64,000 bases of DNA, taken from positions 23,970 to 87,969 of the forward strand of contig CAYMRS010000004.1 in NCBI GenBank assembly GCA_964392915.1. The letters are read 5' to 3'. Source of the DNA: JAAYUK01 sp964392915 (GTDB taxonomy: Bacteria; Nitrospirota; Thermodesulfovibrionia; Thermodesulfovibrionales; Dissulfurispiraceae). The notes under the pieces were generated by a model that made no database searches, was not told the origin of the DNA, and was given only the letters and a program-made list of their open reading frames with translations. Positions within the stretch are counted from its first letter, which is position 1; each line of letters opens with the position of its first letter. The position numbers and the translations under genes were made by a program. Below are positions 43,043-51,817 of the stretch, piece after piece.

Positions 43043-43330
43043 ATGGACAAATACTATTATGTCTATCTTATGACGAATAAGAATAACACTGTGATCTACA
43101 CGGGCGTAACAAACGACCTGAAGAGAAGAGCATATGAACACAGAGAGAAACTTGTTGAGGGTTTTACAAAGAAATACAACGTTACCAAACTTGTATATTT
43201 TGAGATATTCGGTGACATCACATTTGCACTATCAAGAGAGAAGCAGATCAAGGGCGGATCACGTGAGAAAAAGAACGATTTGGTTAAAACATTAAATCCA
43301 GAGTGGAGGGATTTGTATGAAGACATATAG
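43043..43330 (+). CDS. GIY-YIG endonuclease-domain protein
   Basis: 95 residues. YYVYLMTNKNNTVIYTGVTNDLKRRAYEHRE contains the catalytic GIY-YIG elements (YVY and YTG, Arg, and later Glu in REKQIKGGSREKK). Single-domain GIY-YIG proteins of this length are common and uncharacterised. It begins 11 bp after the last GTCATTGCGAG unit, and a half unit (GCTTCGCTCGCAATGACA) lies just after its stop at 43330-43356. The gene is thus bracketed by the repeat, as seen elsewhere for this protein type. Confidence 0.88.
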   Translation: MDKYYYVYLMTNKNNTVIYTGVTNDLKRRAYEHREKLVEGFTKKYNVTKLVYFEIFGDITFALSREKQIKGGSREKKNDLVKTLNPEWRDLYEDI

Positions 43331-43356
43331 ATTGCTTCGCTTCGCTCGCAATGACA
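43328..43356. repeat. Half GTCATTGCGAG unit behind the GIY-YIG gene
   Basis: AGATTGCTTCGCTTCGCTCG followed by CAATGACA. It is the right arm of the repeat in the array and lies immediately after the GIY-YIG stop, so the gene sits between repeat sequences. Confidence 0.75.
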
Positions 43357-43378
43357 GAAAAAGGATTGTGAATAAAAC

Positions 43379-46300
43379 ATGGCAATAACAAATTACGAAC
43401 GTGTCACGAAAGCACTGAATCTGCTCCGGGATGGGCTGCGGCCATTTGTAGAGCGTGAGCTGAAGTCACAGTATCAGCAAAATTGGTTTGAGGAGATAAA
43501 AACATCTCTTTCACCTCAGCAATTGAGTTTTGCCAGTACTGAATCAGAGCCTTTTGGTGATGTGTCTGTTGTTCTGGCTGTCATGTGGGACAAATGGCAT
43601 TTGGTGTTCAAGAAAATTCTTGGCCCGGCAGAGAGAACGCTCGTCAGTGAACTTCGCGATGTCCGGAACCGCTGGGCACACCAGAACCCGTTCAGCTCAA
43701 ACGATGCGCTTCGGGCGCTTGATAGCTCAGCCCGCCTTTTGACCGCTGTTTCTGCCGCTGAAGCGGATGAGGTCGATAAGATGCGCATGGAACTTATGCG
43801 CGTGATCTTCGACGAGCAGGTGCGCAGCGAAAAGCGGCGTTCATCGGGAACCGTTATCGAAAGCCAGGGGACTGGAGCCCTGAAGCCCTGGCGCGAAGTG
43901 GTAACTCCGCATAAAGATGTGGCAAGCGGCCGGTACCAGCAGGCTGAGTTTGCTGCTGACCTTTGGCAGGTGCATTTGAACCTGAAAGACGCGGCTGATG
44001 AGTACAAAAATCCGGCTGATTTTTTCCGTCGCACCTATCTGACCGAGAGCCTGAAAGCGCTTCTGACTGGCGCGGTGCAGCGACTGACAGGAGACGGTGG
44101 TGATCCGGTAGTGCAGTTGCAGACCAATTTCGGCGGCGGCAAGACTCACTCGATGCTGGCGCTCTATCACCTTTTTTCCGGCACACCAACCGGCGAGCTG
44201 CTCGGCGTGGACAGCATCCTGCAAACAGCAGGGGTGAACAAACTGCCCGAAGTGAAACGGGTGGTACTGGTCGGTAACAAAATATCTCCCGGCAATCCTT
44301 CAGTCAAAAAAGATGGAACAGTTGTCCGCACACTCTGGGGAGAATTGGCCTACCAGCTTGGTGGCAGGCAGGCGTTTGACCGCATTAAGGCAGATGATGA
44401 ACGAGCCACCAGCCCCGGAGACGTGCTCCGCGAGCTGTTCAATGAATACGGGCCGTGTCTGATACTGATTGACGAGTGGGTAGCCTATGCCCGCCAGTTG
44501 CATGACCAGAGCGACTTGCCGGGCGGCAGCTTTGAAACGCACTTTTCTTTTTCGCAGGTATTGACTGAATCGGCAAAGCTGGCAAAACAGTGCATGCTGG
44601 TCATCAGCTTGCCTGCGTCTGATACGTCAGGTTCACCACATGCGCAGGCAGATGACGTTGAGGTCGGCGGTGAGCGGGGCCGTGCGGCACTTGATCGTCT
44701 TAGAAATGCGATAGGTCGCGTGGAAACGTCGTGGCATCCGGCAAGTGCGGAAGAGAGTTTTGAAATCGTCCGCAGGCGACTTTTTGAGCCGTTGGTTGAA
44801 CAGACACAGTTTGTGGCCCGCGATACGGTTGCAAAGGCCTTTTCTGAACTCTACCGGACACAGCAGCAGGAGTTTCCGCCGGAATGTCATGAAGGAGACT
44901 ATGAGAAGCGCCTGAAAGCTGCGTATCCCATACATCCTGAAGTGTTCGACCGTCTCTATACGGACTGGTCAACGCTCCTGAAGTTTCAGCGAACACGAGG
45001 CGTACTGCGATTGATGGCTGCCGTTATTCACAGTCTGTGGGAGAAGGGAGATCGCAATCCGCTGATCATGCCCTCCACTATTCCTATTGACGATCAGCGC
45101 GTGCAGAACGAACTGACCCGATACCTTTCGGACAACTGGTTGCCTGTTATCGAAAAAGATGTGGATGGTCCTAACTCTCTGCCTTTGCGCATAGACAGTG
45201 AGGTGCCGAACCTTGGCAAATTCGCAGCCTGCCGCCGTGTTGCCAGAACGATCTATCTGGGCTCAGCCCCGACATCGAAAGCAGCCAATCGCGGACTTGA
45301 GGATCGACGGATAAAACTTGGATGCGTTATGCCTGGCGAGTCTCCTTCTATTTTTGCTGATGCATTGAGGCGGTTGAGCGCTGCTGCTACGTATTTGTAC
45401 CCCGGCGATGGTCGTTACTGGTATTCGACCCAGCCGACAGTGACCAAACTGGCGGAAGACCGGGCGGAACAGCTCAAGGCTGATCCCGATGCCATGGTGC
45501 AGGAGCTGGACAAACGCATTCGGGCCGATCTGCGGAAACAGGGAGACTTCAGCCGCGTGCATCCATTGCCGCACCTGAGCCAGGACGTGCCGGACGATAT
45601 GGACGCCCGGCTTGTGGTGTTGCGCATAGAGTATCCGTTTGCCAAGGAAGGCAACAGATCTGCTGAGGTGGCAGCAAAGCAAATACTGGAGACGCGTGGC
45701 ACTGCTCCGAGACTATACCGTAATGCGCTTGTGTTCCTTGCGGTAGACAAGAGCCGTATGCAGGATCTGGATGAAGCAGTGCGCAGGTATCTTGCGTGGG
45801 AATCCATTGTTGCTGAGAAAGAGACGCTTGACCTCTCACAACATCAGGTAAAACAGGCCGAAATACAGAAGGCAAGTGCTGACAGTGCGGTAAATGCCCG
45901 TATCCCCGAAGCTTACCAATGGCTGCTTGTGCCGACACAGACGACACCGCAAAGCGAAGTCGTATTGCAGAATTACCGCCTGACCGGCCAGGACGCACTC
46001 GCTGTTCGGGCAAGCAAGAAATTGCGAAATGACGAACTACTGGTAACTGGCTTTGCAGCGACGCTGCTTCGTCACGAACTCGACAAAATACCGCTCTGGC
46101 GTGGCGACCATGTGGCAATCAAGCAACTCGTGGACGATTTTGCCCGCTACTACTATCTTCCGCGACTGAAGGAGCCGGGTGTCTTGCTTAAAGCTATTCG
46201 GGACGGATTGGAGCTGCTTTCGTGGAGTACCGACTCTTTCGCATACGCTGAGAGTTATGACGAGGCAACCGGGCGGTATCGTGGATTGCGATATTGCAAA

Positions 46301-46741
46301 GGGGTTGATGTTTCTGAAGATAACATGGGCGGACTGCTTGTCAGGCCTGAGATAGCACAGAAACAAATGACCGCTGAAGCAACGGCAGCAGCAAGCGCTG
46401 GCACACTCGGTGACACTTCTGGCGGCGTTGGCGGGCTGTTTGGTGGAACCACAGAAACGGGAGCACCAAGCGCAACTCCGGAAGATGGATCTCCAGTAGC
46501 CTCCAAGCCAAAACGCTTCCACGGCAGCGTGCTGCTTGACGAAACACGGGTTGGTCGCGATGCCAGCCGCATCGCAGATGAGGTTATCGCGCATCTGGCC
46601 GGGCTGGTGGGCTCCTCAGTGAAAGTGACCCTCGAAATCGAGGCGGAAATTCCGCAGGGCGTCCCGGACAATGTTGTGCGAACAGTTACAGAAAACAGTC
46701 GCACTCTGAAGTTTACCACTCAGGGGTTTGAGGTGGAGTAA
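43379..46741 (+). CDS. DUF499 AAA+ ATPase with N-terminal Swt1-type HEPN domain, defence-associated
   Basis: 1120 residues. Residues 1-150 form a Swt1-like HEPN domain; RNRWAH (96-101) is the R-x4-H nuclease-like motif. The DUF499 ATPase follows with Walker A NFGGGKTHS (250-258) and the acidic LILIDEWVAYARQ (Walker B). A long C-terminal region ends in a beta-rich segment around 1055-1110 (VKVTLEIEAEIPQGVPDNV). DUF499 proteins (COG1483) pair with DUF1156 methylases in predicted defence loci. The HEPN part could cleave RNA to stop phage growth, inferred from motif only. rplI follows 97 bp later. Confidence 0.9.
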   Translation: MAITNYERVTKALNLLRDGLRPFVERELKSQYQQNWFEEIKTSLSPQQLSFASTESEPFGDVSVVLAVMWDKWHLVFKKILGPAERTLVSELRDVRNRWAHQNPFSSNDALRALDSSARLLTAVSAAEADEVDKMRMELMRVIFDEQVRSEKRRSSGTVIESQGTGALKPWREVVTPHKDVASGRYQQAEFAADLWQVHLNLKDAADEYKNPADFFRRTYLTESLKALLTGAVQRLTGDGGDPVVQLQTNFGGGKTHSMLALYHLFSGTPTGELLGVDSILQTAGVNKLPEVKRVVLVGNKISPGNPSVKKDGTVVRTLWGELAYQLGGRQAFDRIKADDERATSPGDVLRELFNEYGPCLILIDEWVAYARQLHDQSDLPGGSFETHFSFSQVLTESAKLAKQCMLVISLPASDTSGSPHAQADDVEVGGERGRAALDRLRNAIGRVETSWHPASAEESFEIVRRRLFEPLVEQTQFVARDTVAKAFSELYRTQQQEFPPECHEGDYEKRLKAAYPIHPEVFDRLYTDWSTLLKFQRTRGVLRLMAAVIHSLWEKGDRNPLIMPSTIPIDDQRVQNELTRYLSDNWLPVIEKDVDGPNSLPLRIDSEVPNLGKFAACRRVARTIYLGSAPTSKAANRGLEDRRIKLGCVMPGESPSIFADALRRLSAAATYLYPGDGRYWYSTQPTVTKLAEDRAEQLKADPDAMVQELDKRIRADLRKQGDFSRVHPLPHLSQDVPDDMDARLVVLRIEYPFAKEGNRSAEVAAKQILETRGTAPRLYRNALVFLAVDKSRMQDLDEAVRRYLAWESIVAEKETLDLSQHQVKQAEIQKASADSAVNARIPEAYQWLLVPTQTTPQSEVVLQNYRLTGQDALAVRASKKLRNDELLVTGFAATLLRHELDKIPLWRGDHVAIKQLVDDFARYYYLPRLKEPGVLLKAIRDGLELLSWSTDSFAYAESYDEATGRYRGLRYCKGVDVSEDNMGGLLVRPEIAQKQMTAEATAAASAGTLGDTSGGVGGLFGGTTETGAPSATPEDGSPVASKPKRFHGSVLLDETRVGRDASRIADEVIAHLAGLVGSSVKVTLEIEAEIPQGVPDNVVRTVTENSRTLKFTTQGFEVE

Positions 46742-46837
46742 TCTCATCGCACCTGTGTGCGCTATGGATTCTTTGCGGCTGCTTCAGGTAAAATACGGAC
46801 TCGATATTTTCCCGGAAGCGAAAGGAGTACGCTACAG

Positions 46838-47281
46838 ATGAATGTTATTTTGAAAGAAGATGTCAAAAACCTCGGCAAGATGGGCGAGGTTGTATCGGTA
46901 AAGGAAGGGTATGCCCGTAACTTTCTTTTGCCGAGAGGCCTCGCTGTCGAGGCGAATGAAAAGAATGTGAAGGAATTTGAACACACAAAGCGCCAGATTA
47001 TGGACCGCGCCGGCAAGATTAAGACAGATGCCGAGACGATTGCGGCACGGTTTGCCGGAAGGACAGTTATCATTACTGCAAAGGCCGGCGAAGAGGATAA
47101 ACTGTTCGGTTCCGTCACCGCCATGGATATCGCGGAAGCGCTGAAGAAGGACGGCATCGAGGTTGACAGGAAGAAGATTCACCTTGATGACGCTATCCGC
47201 CGGCTTGGCACCTACACGGTTTCGATCAAGGTGCACCCCCAGGTTTCTGCCGAGCTGAATATTCAGGTCGTCGCAGAGTAA
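46838..47281 (+). CDS. rplI: 50S ribosomal protein L9
   Basis: 147 residues from ATG 46838; AAAGGAG lies about 12 bases upstream and the frame before it is not L9-like. N-terminal MNVILKEDVKNLGKMGEVVSVKEGYARNFLLPRGLA is the conserved rRNA-binding domain, followed by the long central helix and the C-terminal domain (KLFGSVTAMDIAEAL ... IRRLGTYTVSIKVHPQV). First housekeeping gene after the defence island. A strong hairpin lies between it and dnaB. Confidence 0.97.
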   Translation: MNVILKEDVKNLGKMGEVVSVKEGYARNFLLPRGLAVEANEKNVKEFEHTKRQIMDRAGKIKTDAETIAARFAGRTVIITAKAGEEDKLFGSVTAMDIAEALKKDGIEVDRKKIHLDDAIRRLGTYTVSIKVHPQVSAELNIQVVAE

Positions 47282-47296
47282 TTCTCATCGTTGAGG

Positions 47297-47329
47297 GGCA
47301 GGCCGGCGCGCGCGCCGTCCTGCTTTTTT
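47297..47329 (+). terminator. Hairpin with U-run between rplI and dnaB
   Basis: GCAGG and CCTGC close a GC-only stem (GGCGC/GCGCC inside), then TTTTTT. It has the look of an intrinsic terminator in front of dnaB and would set rplI:dnaB ratios. Confidence 0.65.
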
Positions 47330-47353
47330 CATTTCCGAACGGAGGCGACCGCA

Positions 47354-48721
47354 ATGCAGAGAAATGTGGTAATCGACAAGCTCCCCCCCCAGAATCTCGA
47401 GGCTGAGGAGTCGGTGCTCGGTGCCGTAGTTTTCGACAATGAGGCGTTTCCGAAAGCTCTCGAGCATGTCAGCCTTGAAGACTTTTACAAGACAGCGCAC
47501 CAGAAGATTTTCCAGGCGATGATAGACCTTTTTGAGCGGAATGAGCCGATTGACATCATTACGCTCACCGATGCCCTCCGCAAAAACGGCGACCTTGAAA
47601 CAATAGGCGGCGTTCCCTATCTCTCCTATCTCGCAAACAGCGTTCCCACCTCGGCAAATGTCAGATATCATGCCAAACTGGTCCGCGAGAAGGCGCTTCT
47701 GCGCGGACTCATACGGACGTCGACCGAGATCGTCGCAAAAGTGTATGAAGAGACGCACGATGCGGAGGAAATGGTTGATCAGGCTGAAAGAATGATCTTC
47801 GAGATTGCCGAAAAGCGGACGAAGGCATCATTTACCAGCCTGAAGGAAGTTATCAAGGACACGTTCAAGACCATCGAACAGCTGTATGACAAGAAGGAAG
47901 CGATTACCGGCGTTCCTTCCGGGTATAAGGACCTCGACGAAATGACGTCGGGATTCCAGGCGAGCGACCTGATTATTGTCGGCGGCCGTCCGGGCATGGG
48001 CAAGACGGCGTTCGCGCTGAACATCGCCCAGCATGTCGCGATCGAGAGCAAGGAACCGGTGGCGATCTTCAGCCTCGAGATGTCGAAGGAACAGCTTGCC
48101 ATGCGTATGCTCTGCTCCGAGAGCGAAGTAGATTCGTCCCGTGTCCGCAAGGGATTTATCGGCCGTCAGGACTGGCCCCGGCTGACGAATGCCGCAGGCC
48201 GCCTCGCGGAAGCGCCGATTTTTATTGATGACTCCGCGGCAGTAACGGTGCTGGAGGTTCGCGCCAAGGCGCGGCGGCTCAAGATGGAACATGGCGGACT
48301 CGGGCTGATTGTGGTCGACTATCTCCAACTCATGCGCGGCCGGGGCAATGCCGAGCGCCGCGAACAGGAAATTTCAGAAATTTCACGCGGCCTCAAGGCG
48401 CTCGCCAAGGAGTTGCGGGTGCCGGTCATCGCGCTCAGCCAGTTGAACCGCGGCGTCGAAAGCAGAACCGATAAACGCCCGAGCCTGGCGGATCTGCGCG
48501 AGTCGGGGGCCATAGAGCAGGATGCCGACGTTATCATTTTTCTCTATCGGGACGAACTCTATAACAAGGCGACTCAGTTCAAGGGGAGGGCGGAGATCAT
48601 TATCTCGAAACAGAGAAACGGTCCGACCGGCACGGTGAATCTTACCTTCATGGCAAATTGCACCAAGTTTGCGGCTTACACCGATGTCCCGTATGAGCCG
48701 GAGGAGAGCTACGCGGAATGA
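47354..48721 (+). CDS. dnaB: Replicative DNA helicase DnaB
   Basis: About 455 residues from ATG 47354, with GGAGG upstream; 21 upstream codons are translated terminator sequence. N-terminal domain (PPQNLEAEESVLGAV), Walker A GGRPGMGKTAFALNIA, Walker B LIVVDYLQLM and the R-finger region ESGAIEQDADVI are all in place. It unwinds DNA at replication forks as a hexamer. Next gene starts in an ATGA overlap with its stop. Confidence 0.97.
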   Translation: MQRNVVIDKLPPQNLEAEESVLGAVVFDNEAFPKALEHVSLEDFYKTAHQKIFQAMIDLFERNEPIDIITLTDALRKNGDLETIGGVPYLSYLANSVPTSANVRYHAKLVREKALLRGLIRTSTEIVAKVYEETHDAEEMVDQAERMIFEIAEKRTKASFTSLKEVIKDTFKTIEQLYDKKEAITGVPSGYKDLDEMTSGFQASDLIIVGGRPGMGKTAFALNIAQHVAIESKEPVAIFSLEMSKEQLAMRMLCSESEVDSSRVRKGFIGRQDWPRLTNAAGRLAEAPIFIDDSAAVTVLEVRAKARRLKMEHGGLGLIVVDYLQLMRGRGNAERREQEISEISRGLKALAKELRVPVIALSQLNRGVESRTDKRPSLADLRESGAIEQDADVIIFLYRDELYNKATQFKGRAEIIISKQRNGPTGTVNLTFMANCTKFAAYTDVPYEPEESYAE

Positions 48722-49551
48722 ACCGCCTTCCGGTTGTTGCGGGGAAATTTTACTATGGCTCACCGACTGGCCTGAAGCGCCAGGTGCAGCAGTATCTTGT
48801 GCCGGAAGCCGCCCGGCAACGGGCGCTCGGGATTGTCGCGCCGCATGCCGGATTCGTCTATTCCGGCGCGGTGGCAGGTGCCGTATATTCGGCAATTACC
48901 GCGCCGAAGACGTTTGTGCTGCTTGGACCGAATCATACCGGTATGGGAGCTCGTATATCCCTCTACTCGGAGGGTGCGTGGGAGATTCCGACCGCAACAT
49001 TCCCGGTTGATGAAGCCCTTGCACAACAGCTTTTGGCGGAGAGTGATCTGGTGCAAAGACTTTTTGGGGAGAGTGCCCTGATGAAGCCCGACACAGCGGC
49101 GCATCTGAGGGAACATTCGCTTGAGGTTCAGCTTCCGTTTATTGCGGAAACGGCAAAAAACGCCTCCATTGTTCCGATTGCCGTCATGCATGCGTCTCTG
49201 GAGGAATGTCGATCCGCGGGCGAGGCAATCGCTGCCGCTATCAGGCAGGCTTCCTACGAGGTGACAATGGTGGCGAGTACCGACATGAGCCACTATGTCA
49301 GCGATGCGACCGCGCGGAGGCTTGATAATCTTGCGCTGGAGCGAATCATGGCGCTTGACCCCGAGGGTCTCTACAAAACAGTGCATGAATACCGGATTTC
49401 CATGTGCGGCGTCTACCCAACCACGATCATGCTCTTTGCCGCGAAGGAGCTCGGCGCGGGGCAGGTTCGGCAGATACGGTACGCGACGTCGGCAGAGGTG
49501 AGCGGCGATTATGAACAGGTCGTTGGCTATGCCGGCCTTCTCGTTACATGA
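48718..49551 (+). CDS. MEMO1-like protein (AmmeMemoRadiSam system protein B type)
   Basis: 277 residues. IVAPHAGFVYSGAVAGAVY, VLLGPNHTGMG, HSLEVQLPFI and STDMSHYVS are the metal-binding blocks of the MEMO family. In many anaerobes it is one of three AmmeMemoRadiSam proteins; the AMMECR1 and radical-SAM partners are not in this window. Sits between dnaB and the mobA-like gene with four-base overlaps at both ends. Function in bacteria is unproven. Confidence 0.9.
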   Translation: MNRLPVVAGKFYYGSPTGLKRQVQQYLVPEAARQRALGIVAPHAGFVYSGAVAGAVYSAITAPKTFVLLGPNHTGMGARISLYSEGAWEIPTATFPVDEALAQQLLAESDLVQRLFGESALMKPDTAAHLREHSLEVQLPFIAETAKNASIVPIAVMHASLEECRSAGEAIAAAIRQASYEVTMVASTDMSHYVSDATARRLDNLALERIMALDPEGLYKTVHEYRISMCGVYPTTIMLFAAKELGAGQVRQIRYATSAEVSGDYEQVVGYAGLLVT

Positions 49552-50174
49552 AGGCTGTCCGCACCGCGGTCATCCTTGCGGGGGGGCGGAATACCCGGTA
49601 TCCGTCTCTCAAGGCTTTTATACCGGTAGACGGCATTCCCCTTATTGAAAGGACTATCGCACTGCTGCGGAACCGTTTCACCAAGGTACTTCTCAGCACG
49701 AACCGGCCTGAGCGGTACTTTCATCTTGGGTTGCCGATGATTGGCGATGTTCTTGTTTCCCGAGGTCCGATGAGCGGCATGCATGCCGCCTTGCCGCACG
49801 CGGACGGGGATGCCGCCTTCTTCCTCGCGTGTGACATGCCGTTTGTGGCGGATGCCGTTGTCGCGTGCGTCTGCGAACAGTACGCCGGGATTTCTTCTCA
49901 CAGCCCGGTGGACGCGGTGGTGCCGGTTTTCCGCGGCAGACCGCAGCCGCTGCTCGCGGTGTACGCGAAAAGCGCCCTGTCCGCGCTGGAAACTGCCGTG
50001 CGTGACGACAAGGTTGCGCTGCTCCGGTTTTTCGGAGAGATTCGCACCGTGTATGTTGCTGAATCTGTCGTGAAAAAAATGGACGCGGACGGAAGGAGTT
50101 TTGTTAATATAAACACGGTTGACGATTATGTCGGAGCGCTCGGCTTTTGCGGGCAGACCGATACGTCTGCATGA
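49548..50174 (+). CDS. mobA: Molybdenum cofactor guanylyltransferase-like protein (MobA type)
   Basis: 208 residues. AVILAGGRNTRYPSLKAFIPVDGIPLIERTI is a nucleotidyltransferase start; SRGPMSGMHAALPHADGDAAFFLACDMPFV and the central PVFRGRPQPLLAVY fit MobA. The usual LAGG.S.RMG reads LAGGRNTRYP, so substrate or exact family is a little uncertain. MobA makes MGD cofactor from MPT and GTP. It overlaps the MEMO-like gene by four bases and lies upstream of tatA, which exports MGD enzymes; the proximity fits. Confidence 0.82.
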   Translation: MKAVRTAVILAGGRNTRYPSLKAFIPVDGIPLIERTIALLRNRFTKVLLSTNRPERYFHLGLPMIGDVLVSRGPMSGMHAALPHADGDAAFFLACDMPFVADAVVACVCEQYAGISSHSPVDAVVPVFRGRPQPLLAVYAKSALSALETAVRDDKVALLRFFGEIRTVYVAESVVKKMDADGRSFVNINTVDDYVGALGFCGQTDTSA

Positions 50175-50208
50175 TTGGCTTCCGTATGTCTCAGTGAGGA
50201 GGAACAGT

Positions 50209-50421
50209 ATGCTCGGTCTTGGTATGCAGGAGTTGGTCATTATTCTCATTATCGTCGTGGTTCTTTTCGGCGCGACGCGCCTTCCGCAGATTGGCAAGGG
50301 CATGGGAGAGGCGATCCGGAATTTTAAAAAGTCTACGAGTGAGCCGGACAGCATAGACGTGACCCCCAAGAAGGATGTTGCCGACAAAAAGGATTCCCCC
50401 GAAGCAGACAAGAAAGCGTAG
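50209..50421 (+). CDS. tatA: Twin-arginine translocase subunit TatA
   Basis: 70 residues from ATG 50209, preceded by GAGGAGGAAC. MLGLGMQELVIILIIVVVLFGATRLPQIGKGMGEAIRNFKK gives the single N-terminal helix, the FGA..LP hinge and the amphipathic helix. A charged C-terminal tail follows. Forms the protein-conducting element of the Tat system; tatB/tatC are not nearby. Ends 4 bp before the alr start. Confidence 0.93.
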   Translation: MLGLGMQELVIILIIVVVLFGATRLPQIGKGMGEAIRNFKKSTSEPDSIDVTPKKDVADKKDSPEADKKA

Positions 50422-50425
50422 TGCG

Positions 50426-51538
50426 GTGAGCAGCGGCCTTCGGGCCGGGATCGATCTCCCGGCTCTTTCTCATAATTTTGCAGCCATTCGGTGTTTCTCA
50501 GACAACCGTCCTGTTATTGCTGTTGTCAAGGCTGATGCATACGGACATGGTGCTCCAGATGTCGCGCGCACTCTTGTCGCGCAGGGGGCGGCCCGGCTCG
50601 GCGTGGCATATGCCGAAGAGGCGGTGGAGCTTCGTGAAGCAGGCATTGCCGCCCCGATCCTTGTCTTTTTTGAGCCCGATGTCGAAGCTGTTTTTCAGCA
50701 CAATCTGACCCCGACGGTTTTCGATACGGAGAAGGCGGAAGCGCTTTCCCGCGAGGCGGTTCGGCGCGGCCGTCCGCTCAGCGTACATGTGAAAGTCGAT
50801 ACCGGAATGGGTCGGCTCGGTCTGCAGGGCGACGCCGCTGCCAGCATACTTCAGATCGCTCAACTGCCCGCACTTAAAATAGAAGGCATCATGAGCCACT
50901 TCTCGGAGGCGGACCTCCGTGATGCTTCCTTTGCGGAGACGCAGATCGCGCAGTTCGGCAACCTCCGTTCATCGTTGGCGGCCGCCGGGCTCCGGCCGCC
51001 GTGTTTTCATATTGCGAACAGTGCCGCGGTCATGAGCAAACCCGATGCTCATTTTGACGCGGTGCGTCCCGGAATCATGTTGTATGGCTACTCGCCCCTT
51101 GAACCCGGCGCAACCTCGTCACAGTCAATCGGCCTGAAGCCGGTCATGAGCGTTACAACGCGGTTCGTATCGATTCGTACTGTTACCGCGGGCAAACCGA
51201 TAAGTTACGGAAGAACGTTCCATACGAAACGGCAGAGCATCATCGGCGTGCTGGCCATGGGATATGCCGACGGTTTTTCCCGCAGCTTCTCCAACAACGG
51301 AGAAGTGCTGGTGCGGGGAAAGCGCGCGCCGATTGTCGGCCGGGTCTGCATGGATCTGACCATGGTTGACCTGACCGATATCCCGGATGTCAATGAGTCC
51401 GATGAGGTGGTTATTATCGGCACGCAGGGCGGGCAGACCATTACGGCAGCCGACTGGGCGGAACGCGCCGGAACAATCTCTTATGAAATACTTCTTGATT
51501 TGGGAAGGTGCGCAAAACGGGATTTCATCCGGGCGTGA
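50426..51538 (+). CDS. alr: Alanine racemase
   Basis: About 370 residues from GTG 50426; the longer frame from 50375 overlaps tatA. PLP Lys lies in VVKADAYGHGA, VDTGMGRLG follows, and the catalytic Tyr is in MGYADGFSRSFSN; VGRVCMDLTMVDL is the second-domain signature. Makes D-alanine for peptidoglycan. The start is the least certain point (weak ribosome site, coupled to tatA). Confidence 0.93.
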   Translation: MSSGLRAGIDLPALSHNFAAIRCFSDNRPVIAVVKADAYGHGAPDVARTLVAQGAARLGVAYAEEAVELREAGIAAPILVFFEPDVEAVFQHNLTPTVFDTEKAEALSREAVRRGRPLSVHVKVDTGMGRLGLQGDAAASILQIAQLPALKIEGIMSHFSEADLRDASFAETQIAQFGNLRSSLAAAGLRPPCFHIANSAAVMSKPDAHFDAVRPGIMLYGYSPLEPGATSSQSIGLKPVMSVTTRFVSIRTVTAGKPISYGRTFHTKRQSIIGVLAMGYADGFSRSFSNNGEVLVRGKRAPIVGRVCMDLTMVDLTDIPDVNESDEVVIIGTQGGQTITAADWAERAGTISYEILLDLGRCAKRDFIRA

Positions 51539-51647
51539 CAGATGAAAGCGCGGAGGCACGAAAGGCGGGAATGATAAACTCCGCGTGCGCAGGGTTAACC
51601 ATTGATTGCTGATATACTAGGACATAAGTTAAAAAAGCCTCATAGCC

Positions 51648-51792
51648 GTCATTCCGGAGCGCATGCCCTCATGAGGATGCCCCGGATTCCCGTTTTCGGG
51701 GGAATGCCAGCGAATATGGGGCTGAAATTCAGCCCTTGAATTATGGGCAGCTGTGACCGGAAGGCTCCGGCGGACTGCCGGACGGAAATGAC
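51648..51792. repeat. GTCATTCCG-bounded repeat between alr and the aminotransferase
   Basis: GTCATTCCGGAGCGC at one end and CGGAAATGAC at the other form short inverted ends, with an internal hairpin (GGATTCCCGTTTTCGGGGGA) inside. Many genomes carry families of such GTCATTCCGG units; only this copy is seen well here. It sits 25 bp before the ribosome site of the aminotransferase. Confidence 0.5.
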
Positions 51793-51817
51793 ATAGTACA
51801 CAGGAGGAGGATTCACC

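Noticed and set aside
42274..43080. A 268-residue open frame across the repeat array
   Set aside because: It runs through the methylase 3' end in another frame, the Ns and the repeats, and its protein is just translated repeat.
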